Shown: positions 15,136-24,233, counted from the first letter of the stretch. The stretch is 64,000 nt of DNA from Albirhodobacter sp042466415 (GCF_042466415.1 NZ_JAXHCH010000003.1:62001-126000), one strand, 5' to 3'. The notes: a model not told the origin generated them from the letters alone. A program made the numbers and translations.

Positions 15136-16698
15136 ATGACATCCACCGATATCGCCATCATTGGCAGCGGCATCAACGCCCTTGTCGCGGGCGCAATGCT
15201 TGCGAAATCGGGCAAGCGGGTCGTTGTTTTTGAGCGGGAGCCGGTTGCGGGGGGGTGTATGCGCTCGGAGCATTTGGCCGAGGGGGTCACGTATGATCCC
15301 CTCGCCACAACCTTTGTCCTTTGGGTGACGGGCGCGGCGCATGCGGCGCTTGGCGCGGATCTCGCGCGTCATGGCGTCGAGTTTTGTGCAACCGATACAC
15401 CCACGGGCGTTGTTTTGCCCGATGGGCGGGCGTTGGTCTATAAAACGGACCGCGCGGCGAATACGGCTGCGTTCAATGCCGCAAGTGCTGGCGATGGGAC
15501 ACAGCTTGCCGCCGATCTCGATGCGTTTGGCGGCGATGCAGAGCTTATCTTCGGGCTGATGGGGGGCGATCCTTGGTCCAAATCTACGGCGAAAGTGTTG
15601 GCGAAAGAGGGTTGGCGTCGCAAACCGCGCGGCTTGGCCGCGACGATGGGCGGCGCGTTGCAATCCATGCGCGGTTGGCTGGAAACCTCCTTTGACAGTG
15701 ACCTGACCCGCGCCCTTTGGGCGCCGTGGTGTCTGCACGCGGGCCTTGGGCCGGAGGCCGCCTTTTCGGGCCAAATGGGCCAGATCATCGGCTTCGCTTT
15801 GGAGGCCGCAGGCGCGCCGATCGTCAAAGGCGGCAGCGCAAATTTCGTGCGGGGTCTGGTCGCGATCATCGAAGATCATGGCGGCGCGGTGCGCACCTCC
15901 TCCGAGGTGGTCGAGATCACTGTCTCCGCGGGCAAGGCTACCGGCCTGCGCTTGGGCAGTGGTGAGGAGATCTATGCGAGTAAACTGCTCGCATCTGTCA
16001 CGCCCGATCAGCTTTACAACCGCCTTGCGCCAACGCCGGCGAAATCGGACGACTTGCGTAAGTATCAATACGGCAAGGGAAATTTCCAGCTTCACTACCT
16101 GCTCAACGGTCCTGTGAGGTGGAAGACCGCAGGCTTGGAAACGGTTCAGCTGTTGCACCTCACGCCGGGGCTCGATGGTGTGTCGAAGGCGGGAAACGAG
16201 GCGGAGCGCGGGATGTTGCCCGATGTTCCCACGATCTGCGTTGGGCAACCCTGCGCGGCGGACCCGTCGCGCGCGCCGGACGGGCAATCGGTGCTTTGGC
16301 TGCAAATGCCCGAGGCGCCGCGCCACATCAAAGGGGATGCGCGGGGCGAGATCGAGGCGCCAGCGGATGGCCGTTGGACTGAGGCGCTGCGCGAAGCTTA
16401 CGCCGACCGGATCGAGGCCATTTTGGCGACCCACATAGAGCAGTTCGCGGACAGCATCGTCACGCGCCGCGCAATTTCGCCTGCGGATTTGGAAGGCTAT
16501 AATATGAATCTCGTCGGCGGCGATCCCTACGGTGGCGCGTGCTCCTTAAACCAGTTTTTCCTTTGGCGGCCCTTTGCCGACACCGTTCGCCACGGCACGG
16601 GTATTGAAAACCTCTATCACATCGGCGCATCGACGCACCCAGGGCCGGGCCTTTCGGGCGGATCGGGGTATCTCACGGCAAAGGAACTCGGCGCATGA
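15136..16698 (+). CDS. Phytoene-desaturase-like FAD-dependent oxidoreductase (first copy)
   Basis: A 520-residue flavoprotein of the phytoene desaturase/amine oxidase superfamily. GSGINALVAGAMLAKSGKRV at about 10-29 is the FAD dinucleotide-binding motif, followed by the ERE...GG second strand region. The C-terminal HIGASTHPGPGLSGGSGYL is the flavin-contacting motif typical of this group. It starts 14 bp after the isatin hydrolase-like gene with GAGGAG as ribosome site and overlaps the MarR gene by ATGA. A related protein lies at 20919-22463 on the other side of the IOR genes. The substrate is unknown; dehydrogenation of an alicyclic or indolic intermediate is a guess. Confidence 0.78.
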   Translation: MTSTDIAIIGSGINALVAGAMLAKSGKRVVVFEREPVAGGCMRSEHLAEGVTYDPLATTFVLWVTGAAHAALGADLARHGVEFCATDTPTGVVLPDGRALVYKTDRAANTAAFNAASAGDGTQLAADLDAFGGDAELIFGLMGGDPWSKSTAKVLAKEGWRRKPRGLAATMGGALQSMRGWLETSFDSDLTRALWAPWCLHAGLGPEAAFSGQMGQIIGFALEAAGAPIVKGGSANFVRGLVAIIEDHGGAVRTSSEVVEITVSAGKATGLRLGSGEEIYASKLLASVTPDQLYNRLAPTPAKSDDLRKYQYGKGNFQLHYLLNGPVRWKTAGLETVQLLHLTPGLDGVSKAGNEAERGMLPDVPTICVGQPCAADPSRAPDGQSVLWLQMPEAPRHIKGDARGEIEAPADGRWTEALREAYADRIEAILATHIEQFADSIVTRRAISPADLEGYNMNLVGGDPYGGACSLNQFFLWRPFADTVRHGTGIENLYHIGASTHPGPGLSGGSGYLTAKELGA

Positions 16699-17141
16699 TC
16701 GACCGCGCTGAAGAGCTTGAGGCATTCGCGCCTTATCTGATGAACCGGATCATGGCGCGGTATAACAAGGGCGTCGAAGCCGGCCTGAAGGAGGCGGGCG
16801 TATCGGTGGCCCAAATGCGCGCGCTCGTGGTTTTAACCGAAAGCGGCCCGTGCACCATCAACGAATTATCTGTGCTCACCGTCATCAAGCAATCGACCCT
16901 ATCGCGCACGTTAGACACTATGGAAGCCGCAGGCTTGGTGGTGCGCGAGGCCCGCGACGGCGATAGCCGCGTGCGTCTGATCCGGCTGACTGACGCGGGG
17001 CATAGCGCATATCTGGCCGCGTGGCCGACGATGCTGGGGATGCGCGATACCATGCTCTCGGCGCTCGACCCTGACGAGCAAGCCGTCCTGACACAGATGT
17101 TGTTGCGGATTTTTTACGACATTCGTCATCACGATTTCTGA
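16695..17141 (+). CDS. MarR-family transcriptional regulator
   Basis: A 148-residue MarR protein. The winged helix reads through NELSVLTVIKQSTLSRTLDTMEAAGLV, then the wing EARDGDSRVRLIRLTDAG. It overlaps the end of the first flavoprotein gene by four bases and lies 67 bp before the IOR alpha gene, so it is embedded in the operon it probably represses. It differs from the MarR protein at 11187-11651 and may sense a different intermediate. Confidence 0.85.
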   Translation: MIDRAEELEAFAPYLMNRIMARYNKGVEAGLKEAGVSVAQMRALVVLTESGPCTINELSVLTVIKQSTLSRTLDTMEAAGLVVREARDGDSRVRLIRLTDAGHSAYLAAWPTMLGMRDTMLSALDPDEQAVLTQMLLRIFYDIRHHDF

Positions 17142-17208
17142 CCCCAAGCCCACTTAACGCAGGCCCGCTTGGCGTCAGTTTGCGACACTTTAGAATGAGG
17201 AAAATCCC

Positions 17209-19353
17209 ATGGCTGAGAGATCATTCGCCAAAGAAGTCCAAAAACTCAAGCAAGGGGCGGGTGAGACATTCACTGGCGAGGGGATTTTGGCGATCACCAA
17301 GGCGCTGTTGGAAAACGGCGTCGGATATGTCGGGGGGTATCAAGGCTCGCCCATTTCGCATTTGATGGATGTTTTGTCGGATGCGCAGGAGATTTTGGGC
17401 GATCTCGGCGTCCATTTCGAGGCCTCTGCCTCGGAGGCCACGGCAACCGCGATGCTGGCCGCGTCGGTGCATTATCCCATTCGCGGGGCGGTCACGTATA
17501 AATCGGTGGTGGGCACCAATGTGGCCTCCGATGCCTTGTCCAATCTGGCTTCCGGGGGGGTCACGGGCGGCGCGCTGATCATCGTTGGCGAAGATTACGG
17601 CGAAGGCTCATCGATCATGCAAGAGCGCACCTATGCTTTTGCGATGAAGTCGCAGGTCTGGATGCTCGACCCGCGCCCGAACCTGCCCGCAATTGTGAAA
17701 GCGGTGGGGGATGGTTTCGCCCTGTCAGAAGTGTCTAACACGCCTGTTATGCTGCAAGTTGGTATCCGGTCGTGCCATGTGCACGGCAGTTTCGACGCCT
17801 GTGATAACAAGCGCCCGCCGATGACGGTTTCCGACGCGCTGGAAACCCCTGCGCGCAAGCTCGACCGGATCGTATTGCCCCCCGCGACCTATCTTCATGA
17901 GCAAGAAAAGCTGACCAAACGCCTGCCTGCCGCGCAGAATTATATCATCGAGCATGGCCTGAACGAGCGGATGGGCACGCAGAGCGACAAGATCGGGCTG
18001 ATCATCCAAGGCGGCACGTATAATACCGTGATCCGCGCGTTGAATCGGCTCGGGCTTGCCGATCTTTACGGGGATACGGAACTCGACATCCTCACCCTCA
18101 ACTGCATCTACCCGCTGGTCGATCGCCAAATTCTGGATTTCTGCGCGGGCAAACAGGCCGTGCTGATCGTCGAGGAAGGCCACCCCAACTACATCGAACA
18201 ACAAATCGCGCATATGCTCTATAAATCCGGCGCGACGGTGAAGCTGGAGGGGAAAGGCAAACTGCCCATGGGCGGCGAATATACGGGCCAGGTGATGGTC
18301 GATGGGATCGGCGCATTCTTATCCGAACATGCGCCCGATATGTTGCCCGTCACCAAAATTGCGCAGAATGAAGCACCTTTGGCGATCCCGGATTTGTCGA
18401 AATCGCTACCGGCTCGCCCGCCCGGATTTTGCACCGGCTGCCCCGAGCGCCCGATTTTTGCGGCGACGAAACTGGTCGAGGAGGAACTGGGCGAGCATCA
18501 CATTTCCTCCGACATCGGATGCCATTTGTTCTCGATCATGCCGCCGTTTGATTTGGGGGCAACGACGATGGGCTACGGGCTTGGCCCCGCCTCCGCCGCC
18601 GCGTTTCACAACGAGAATAAAAGGGGGCGACGCTCGATCTCATTCGTGGGGGATGGCGGGTTCTGGCACAACGGCCTGACCTCCTCGATCGGCAATGCGG
18701 TATTCAATAAATCCGATAACGTCATCATAATCGTCGATAATTTCTACTCGGCGGCGACTGGCGGACAAGACAACCTGTCCTCGCGGGCGACCAACAAAAG
18801 CAAACAAACCAAAAATTCGATTGTCGATGCCTGTAAAGGCATGGGCGTCACATGGATCCGTCAAATCGACCGCACCTACGACGTCACCAAAATGCGCGAT
18901 ACGTTGAAAGAGGCGCTGACCACCGAGGCGGAGGGCCCCAAAGTCATCGTCGCGTCATCGGAATGCATGCTCAACAAACAGCGCCGTGAAAAGCCGATGC
19001 TGGCGAAAGCGGCGAAGGACGGGGCGCGGGTTGTGCGACCACGGTTTGGCGTGGATGAGGATATTTGCACGGGCGATCACGCGTGTATGCGCCTCTCGGG
19101 CTGTCCTTCGTTGTCGGTGAAAGATACGGGCGATCCGCTGCGCGATGATCCGGTGGCCGCGATTGATCAAAGCTGCGTCGGGTGCGGAAACTGTGGAGAG
19201 GTGGCCGATGCGGCTGTGCTGTGCCCATCGTTTTTCCAAGCTGAAATCGTGTCTAACCCAAGCAATTCCGAGAAACGCCGCGCATCGCGTAGCGCAAAAC
19301 TTATCTCTTGGCTGCAAAGCCGCCGCGACGCCAAACGCGTAGCTTTTGCCTGA
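17209..19353 (+). CDS. iorA: Indolepyruvate:ferredoxin oxidoreductase alpha subunit (2-oxoacid, CoA-acylating)
   Basis: A 714-residue TPP enzyme of the IorA family. The N-terminal pyrimidine domain is followed by CTGCPERPIFAATKLVEE and the TPP-binding GDGGFWHNGLTSSIGNAVFN. A C-terminal two-cluster ferredoxin domain has C656, C659, C662 and C672 for one [4Fe-4S]. The other group has C620, C626 and C632, but Asp at 623 where a Cys is usual. The enzyme converts an aryl 2-oxo acid plus CoA to an acyl-CoA, CO2 and reduced ferredoxin. With an isatin hydrolase-like gene upstream, isatinate to anthraniloyl-CoA is an attractive reaction (inference); indolepyruvate to indoleacetyl-CoA is the textbook one. 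The ATG follows GAGGAAAA. Confidence 0.88.
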   Translation: MAERSFAKEVQKLKQGAGETFTGEGILAITKALLENGVGYVGGYQGSPISHLMDVLSDAQEILGDLGVHFEASASEATATAMLAASVHYPIRGAVTYKSVVGTNVASDALSNLASGGVTGGALIIVGEDYGEGSSIMQERTYAFAMKSQVWMLDPRPNLPAIVKAVGDGFALSEVSNTPVMLQVGIRSCHVHGSFDACDNKRPPMTVSDALETPARKLDRIVLPPATYLHEQEKLTKRLPAAQNYIIEHGLNERMGTQSDKIGLIIQGGTYNTVIRALNRLGLADLYGDTELDILTLNCIYPLVDRQILDFCAGKQAVLIVEEGHPNYIEQQIAHMLYKSGATVKLEGKGKLPMGGEYTGQVMVDGIGAFLSEHAPDMLPVTKIAQNEAPLAIPDLSKSLPARPPGFCTGCPERPIFAATKLVEEELGEHHISSDIGCHLFSIMPPFDLGATTMGYGLGPASAAAFHNENKRGRRSISFVGDGGFWHNGLTSSIGNAVFNKSDNVIIIVDNFYSAATGGQDNLSSRATNKSKQTKNSIVDACKGMGVTWIRQIDRTYDVTKMRDTLKEALTTEAEGPKVIVASSECMLNKQRREKPMLAKAAKDGARVVRPRFGVDEDICTGDHACMRLSGCPSLSVKDTGDPLRDDPVAAIDQSCVGCGNCGEVADAAVLCPSFFQAEIVSNPSNSEKRRASRSAKLISWLQSRRDAKRVAFA

Positions 19354-19363
19354 GGATCGCCCA

Positions 19364-20917
19364 ATGACCATTCAATCCAATCCGATCATCGCCCGCCGGT
19401 CCCCCGGCCCTGACGGAGAGAAAATCATCACGCTTGCGGCGCTTGCGGTGGGCGGCCAAGGCGGCGGCGTTCTGACCAATTGGATCGTCGCTGTGGCCGA
19501 AGCCAACGGCTACCGCGCGCAATCTACCTCGGTTGCGGGGGTCGCGCAGCGGACCGGTGCGACGATTTATTATGTCGAGATGTGCCGCGATACGGGCCGT
19601 GCGCCGGTGTTTTCGTTGTCTCCGTCGATTGGCGATGTCGATATTCTCGTCGCCTCGGAATTGATGGAAGGCGGGCGCGCGATCATGCGGGGGTTTGTCA
19701 CGCCGGGGCGCACGACGCTGATCACATCCACGCATCGTATCGCCGCGATTTCTGAGAAAATCGCCCCCGGGGATGGCCGTGCCGAGGAGGCGGATGTCAT
19801 CGCCGCGATGGGGATCGCCGCCGACCAAGTCGTGGCGTTTGATATGGAAACTGTTGCGAAAAACGCGGGGTCGGTGATTTCGTCATCTTTGCTTGGCGCG
19901 CTTGCGGGGTCGGGCGCCCTGCCCTTCCCGCGCGAGAGCTATGAGGACATCATCCGCAAATCGGGGCGCGGCGTTGAGGCGAGCCTGCGCGCGTTTAATG
20001 ACGCGTATGACATTGCCGATGGGACCAAACCGGCCCCCGCCGCCCCGAGCGCGCCTGCGCCAGTGATGCGCGTTTTGCATGTCCCCGACGCGCTCAAGCC
20101 GAAATGGGCCAAGCTGGAGGCGCGCGTTGCCGCCCTGCCGTCCGCCGCGCAGGATATGACTGCGCTGGGGTTGAAAAAGGTCGTGGATTATCAAGACGTC
20201 GATTACGGCTCTGACTATCTGGATATGGTCGAGACGCTCGCCGCGATGGATTGCGATCCTTATGCGTTGACGATCAGTGGCGCAAAATACTGCGCGCGGG
20301 CGCTGTGTTACGATGATTTGCTGCGCGTTGCGGATATTAAAACCCGCGCCACGCGACTTCAGCGGGTTCGCGACGAGGTCATCGTGAAGGATGGCCAAGT
20401 TCTGATGTTGACGGAATATTTCCATCCTAGATTTGAAGAATTCACCACCACCTTGCCCCGCGCAATTGGTCAACGGGTGCAAAAAAGCGATCGGCTGAAG
20501 GCGTTTTACACCAAGCATTTTGACAAGGGTCGGCGTATTCGCACCGATAGCCTGCGCGGCTTTTTGATGTTGTGGGCGGTGTCGTCCTTGCGTCCGATCC
20601 GCCGCAAGCTCCTGCGCCACGATCAAGAAATGGCCCATGTCGACGCATGGTTTACGACCGTCCTCGCGGAGGCAAAATCCGATCCGGCGCTCGCGGCGGA
20701 GTTGCTTGCGAATTACCGATTGATCAAAGGCTATTCGGATACCCATTCGCGCGGCCTGTCGAAATTCGCGCGGGTGATGGGGGCGCTTGATCTGCTCAAG
20801 GGGCGGTCAGATGCCGCGGATTGGATGCGCCGATTGCGGACAGCCGCATTGGATGATGTCGAGGGCAAATCGCTCACCGGCGCGCTCGCGACGATCCAGA
20901 GCTTCGCGGGGAAATAA
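19364..20917 (+). CDS. iorB: Indolepyruvate oxidoreductase beta subunit family protein with long C-terminal extension
   Basis: A 517-residue protein. Its first roughly 200 residues are the IorB/gamma-type domain: AVGGQGGGVLTNWIVAVAEANG, then STSVAGVAQRTGATIYYVEM, then SEKIAPGDG. The remaining 300 residues (about 225-517) are a second, Arg/Lys-rich helical domain. Archaeal IorB is only about 200 residues, so this is the long form; the extra part resembles the C-terminal domain of large fused proteobacterial IORs. The ATG at 19364 follows GAGGA and lies 10 bp after the alpha stop. It pairs with the alpha subunit and is followed after 1 bp by the second flavoprotein gene. Confidence 0.85.
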   Translation: MTIQSNPIIARRSPGPDGEKIITLAALAVGGQGGGVLTNWIVAVAEANGYRAQSTSVAGVAQRTGATIYYVEMCRDTGRAPVFSLSPSIGDVDILVASELMEGGRAIMRGFVTPGRTTLITSTHRIAAISEKIAPGDGRAEEADVIAAMGIAADQVVAFDMETVAKNAGSVISSSLLGALAGSGALPFPRESYEDIIRKSGRGVEASLRAFNDAYDIADGTKPAPAAPSAPAPVMRVLHVPDALKPKWAKLEARVAALPSAAQDMTALGLKKVVDYQDVDYGSDYLDMVETLAAMDCDPYALTISGAKYCARALCYDDLLRVADIKTRATRLQRVRDEVIVKDGQVLMLTEYFHPRFEEFTTTLPRAIGQRVQKSDRLKAFYTKHFDKGRRIRTDSLRGFLMLWAVSSLRPIRRKLLRHDQEMAHVDAWFTTVLAEAKSDPALAAELLANYRLIKGYSDTHSRGLSKFARVMGALDLLKGRSDAADWMRRLRTAALDDVEGKSLTGALATIQSFAGK

Positions 20918-20918
20918 G

Positions 20919-22463
20919 ATGAGCCAGCCCATTGTTATCATCGGCGCCGGAATTAACGGGCTTGTTGCGGCCGCTGATCTTGCCGCGCGGGGGAAGAAGG
21001 TTCGGGTATTGGAGCGAGGGCCACGCGCAGGCGGGGCCGTGCGGACCGAGGAATTGACCTTGCCGGGCTATCGGCATGACGTTGCGGCGATGAACCTGTC
21101 TATGTTCGCAGGCTCCGCGTTTATGGCCAAGCATGGTGCGGAGATGGCAAAGCACGGGATGGAATTCGTGCCGATCAGCCGTCCTTTTGCGCAAGCTTTG
21201 GAACCGGGCGACTATCTCGGCGTGAGCACGGATGTGGAGGAGACACTCGCAACGTTCCGATCAGACGCCGACAAACAGGTTTGGCGGGATTTGATGACCG
21301 ATTTCCCAACCCGTGCCGCAGTGGTCGGCGGGTTGCTAGGCACGCCGATGCGCCCTTGGCCTTTGGCAAAATTCCTGTGGCGGACATGGTGCGCGCTTGG
21401 CATCGGCGCCACTCTCGATATCGCGCGCTTTTTGATCCGGTCGCCGCGTGCATGGCTGGATGAGACGTTCGAGGACCCACGTTTGCGCGCCGCACTGTCC
21501 ACTTGGGGTCTGCATCTGGATTTCGCGCCCGATATCGCGGGCGGGGCCATCTTCCCCTATCTGGAAGCGATGGGCGCTCAGGCGATGGGGATGGTCATCG
21601 GCAAGGGTGGGGCGGATGCGGCGGTGACCGCCCTGATCGCGATGATAGAATCGCATGGCGGCACGGTGGAATGCAATTGCGAGGTGACGCAGATCTTGCA
21701 TCGAGACAGGTCTGTCACCGGAGTGATTGTGAACGGCCAGATAGTTGAAGCATCAAATATTCTTGCGTGCCTTGCGCCCAAGCATCTGTTGCGGTTGATT
21801 GGCAAAACCGACGCGCCGCGCTTTGATAAGGGGCTGGAGGGCTTCCGCCATGCGCCCGGCACGATGATGATTCATCTTGCGTTGAACGCGCCGGTTCCGT
21901 GGATGGCGGGCGATCTTGGCCGCTTCGCCTATGTTCATATCGGACGATCGATCAACACAGGCGCCCGCGCCTATGCGCAAGCGGTGGCAGGCTTGCTGCC
22001 CGAAACGCCGTTATTGGTTGTGGGCCAGCCGACCTTGTTCGACCCGACCCGCGCACCCGAAGGGCATCATACACTTTGGGTGCAGGTGCGCGTTGTTCCG
22101 GCGGAGATTGTCGGGGATGCGAAGGGAGTTATCACCAGCAAAGATTGGGAAATTGTAAAAGAGCTGATGGCCGATCGCGCTTTGGATTTGATCGCGGAAC
22201 ATGCGCCGGACCTTCGCCAGCATATCGTTTCGCGCACGGTTGTCTCGCCGCGCGATCTCGAGGCGGGGAATCCGAATCTCGTCGGGGGCGATCAACTTTG
22301 CGGCTCCCATCATTTGGATCAGAACTTCTTCTTCCGCCCGCTGCGTGGATATGCGGATGGCAGCACGCCGATTGCGGGGCTGTCACTGATCGGCGCGGCA
22401 TGTTGGCCTGGCGCTGGCACAGGCGCGGCATCGGGCTTTTTCGCAGCACAGCGCGTGAAATAG
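20919..22463 (+). CDS. Phytoene-desaturase-like FAD-dependent oxidoreductase (second copy)
   Basis: A 514-residue flavoprotein. GAGINGLVAAADLAARGKKV at about 8-27 is the FAD-binding motif, ERGPRAGGAVRTEE follows, and the C-terminal LIGAACWPGAGTGAASG is the flavin-contacting motif. The ATG at 20919 directly follows the IOR beta stop (TAAG/ATG), and the longer frame to 20787 would run inside the IOR gene. It shares layout and motifs with the flavoprotein at 15136-16698, including ITGxxNLVGGD-like C-terminal blocks, and is probably a diverged paralogue or a partner. No membrane segment is evident. The role is unknown. Confidence 0.78.
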   Translation: MSQPIVIIGAGINGLVAAADLAARGKKVRVLERGPRAGGAVRTEELTLPGYRHDVAAMNLSMFAGSAFMAKHGAEMAKHGMEFVPISRPFAQALEPGDYLGVSTDVEETLATFRSDADKQVWRDLMTDFPTRAAVVGGLLGTPMRPWPLAKFLWRTWCALGIGATLDIARFLIRSPRAWLDETFEDPRLRAALSTWGLHLDFAPDIAGGAIFPYLEAMGAQAMGMVIGKGGADAAVTALIAMIESHGGTVECNCEVTQILHRDRSVTGVIVNGQIVEASNILACLAPKHLLRLIGKTDAPRFDKGLEGFRHAPGTMMIHLALNAPVPWMAGDLGRFAYVHIGRSINTGARAYAQAVAGLLPETPLLVVGQPTLFDPTRAPEGHHTLWVQVRVVPAEIVGDAKGVITSKDWEIVKELMADRALDLIAEHAPDLRQHIVSRTVVSPRDLEAGNPNLVGGDQLCGSHHLDQNFFFRPLRGYADGSTPIAGLSLIGAACWPGAGTGAASGFFAAQRVK

Positions 22464-22597
22464 CCCGTTTGGACGCGCGCGCGATTAAAACTGCTCTGCC
22501 GCTGTCGATTTTACTTTAAATATAAATGAAAGTTGAGCAGACTAAGGAAAGAAATAGAGCTTAAAAAAGCCGTTCCTTTCCAACAGGAGTTCAACAC
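22464..22597 (+). promoter_or_regulatory. Promoter region of peptide ABC operon with palindromic site
   Basis: An AT-rich gap. ACTTTAAATATAAATGAAAGT (22513-22533) has arms ACTTT/AAAGT and resembles the operator-like site at 6706-6721. This suggests co-regulation of the transporter with the aromatic island. AACAGGAGTTC just before 22598 gives a strong ribosome site. Confidence 0.45.
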
Positions 22598-24136
22598 ATG
22601 ACAGTAAAAATCGACGTTTCACGGCGCGGCTTCATGGGGGGATCAGTGGCGCTAGGCGCGTTAATCGCCTCAGGTATGCCCCTGTCCGCCCAAGGGACGG
22701 AGAGCCTGACGATTGCGTATAACCTTCCGGTGCAAAGCTGGGATCCGACCACCGGCCCCGCGGCGGTGAACCCTGCGTTGCAATCGATCTACCTCGCCGT
22801 TTTTGATCGCTATATCGCGCAGGCGCCCGATCTGACGTTTGCGCCCGGCCTGCTGACCGAATGGGGGTTCAACGACGATCAAACCAAGATCACGATGACC
22901 GTCCGCGAGGGCGTGACATGGCATAACGGCGATCCGTTTACACCGGAAGATGTGGTCTGGTCTTTGACGCGCGCCGCCGCCCCGGACACCGGAAATCCGA
23001 TGCAATTCGTCTGGTCGAAGATCGGGAATTTCACAGTGGACGGCGCGGTTATCACCGCCGATGTGCTTGATTTTGAACCGGCCTTGTTCAAATGGATGGC
23101 GTTCTTGACGGCTTTTGTCTTGCCGAAAAACTACTATGAAAGTGTTGGGGCTGAAGGGTTCGAAAAAGCGCCGATTGGCACTGGCCCTTACATGGTCGAT
23201 GCGTTTGAGCAGGGCAGCTACGTGCGCCTCAAAGCGTTCCCCGAATATTGGGGCGATGCGCCGGCATTCGATAGCGTCACCATCAAGTTCTCGACCGATG
23301 CTGCGTCTCGCGTGGCGGAAGTGGAATCGGGGAATGCCGATGTCACGACCAATATTCCCTATGAGGAATATGACCGGCTCATCGCCTTGGATGGCCTATC
23401 GGGCGCGGCGATACCTGTGACCGATATCGGGATGATTTTCCTCAATGATATTGATGCGATGCTGGATAAAAACGTCCGTCTTGCGGCGCATCATGCGATC
23501 GATAAACAACTGATTATTGATCGCCTTTTGCGCGGATATGGCGTGGCGCTCTCGACCCTCGAAGTGCCCGGATATGCCGCCTATGACGAGAGCATTACGG
23601 TCGATTATGATCCTGAGAAATCGAAAGAATTATTGGCAGCATCGGGCTTTTCGACCGACAATCCTGTGAAATTCACGATCCAGACCACGCGCGGGTTTAA
23701 GCCCAAAGATTACGAGATGATTCAGGCGATTGTCGGAATGTGGCGCAAGGTCGGGATTGAGGCGGAGATTGAAGTTTACGAGATCGCGAAGCATTACGAA
23801 CTGCGCGCCACCGATCAACTCGCGCCTGCTGCGTTCTACAATTGGGGCAACTCGATTGGTGATCCGTCGACCTCCACCGGCTTTGCGATGTTCGGGCCAT
23901 CGCCGCATGCGGTGTGGGATAGCCCCGATTTGGTTGAGAAAATCGGGCCGCTTTTCGTTGAAGCGGATGAAGAAAAGCGTCTGCAAGGCTATCGGGACGT
24001 GTCTCGTTACATCGCTGAGGAGGGATATGTGATCCCTATTTTGCAATATGTGATGCCGATCGTGTTCAACGCGGCGCTGTCCGTGACGCCCTATACGTCG
24101 GGCGATCTTTTGCCGCAGGCCATCGCGAAAGCGTAA
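22598..24136 (+). CDS. Peptide/nickel-type ABC transporter substrate-binding protein (family 5)
   Basis: A 512-residue periplasmic binding protein of SBP family 5. The N-terminus has SRRGFMGGSVALGAL, a twin-arginine-type signal (S-R-R-x-F), then a hydrophobic run ending near SAQG. The mature part shows LLTEWGFNDDQTKITMTVREGVTWHNGDPFTPEDVVWS, a family hallmark (quoted in part: GVTWHNGDPFTPEDV). Such proteins bind peptides but also diverse aromatic or amine compounds. It heads a complete five-gene ABC operon. Its promoter shares a palindrome with the aromatic island, so its ligand may be an indolic or aminoaryl compound (inference). Confidence 0.86.
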   Translation: MTVKIDVSRRGFMGGSVALGALIASGMPLSAQGTESLTIAYNLPVQSWDPTTGPAAVNPALQSIYLAVFDRYIAQAPDLTFAPGLLTEWGFNDDQTKITMTVREGVTWHNGDPFTPEDVVWSLTRAAAPDTGNPMQFVWSKIGNFTVDGAVITADVLDFEPALFKWMAFLTAFVLPKNYYESVGAEGFEKAPIGTGPYMVDAFEQGSYVRLKAFPEYWGDAPAFDSVTIKFSTDAASRVAEVESGNADVTTNIPYEEYDRLIALDGLSGAAIPVTDIGMIFLNDIDAMLDKNVRLAAHHAIDKQLIIDRLLRGYGVALSTLEVPGYAAYDESITVDYDPEKSKELLAASGFSTDNPVKFTIQTTRGFKPKDYEMIQAIVGMWRKVGIEAEIEVYEIAKHYELRATDQLAPAAFYNWGNSIGDPSTSTGFAMFGPSPHAVWDSPDLVEKIGPLFVEADEEKRLQGYRDVSRYIAEEGYVIPILQYVMPIVFNAALSVTPYTSGDLLPQAIAKA

Positions 24137-24152
24137 TGCACTGCTTGTAAAT

Positions 24153-24214
24153 AGACCCGAGGTTGCTCGGGTCTGGAACGGCCTGACTTGAGCGCGACGC
24201 GATTTAAGTCAGGC
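24153..24214. repeat. Two tandem hairpins between binding-protein and permease genes
   Basis: First: AGACCCGAG (24153-24161) and CTCGGGTCT (24166-24174), a perfect 9-bp stem with a 4-nt loop. Second: GCCTGACTT (24181-24189) and AAGTCAGGC (24206-24214), 9 bp with a 16-nt loop. Their place after the binding-protein stop fits differential expression of binding protein over permeases. Confidence 0.65.
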
Positions 24215-24233
24215 CCCTGCCAATTGAGGCGCC

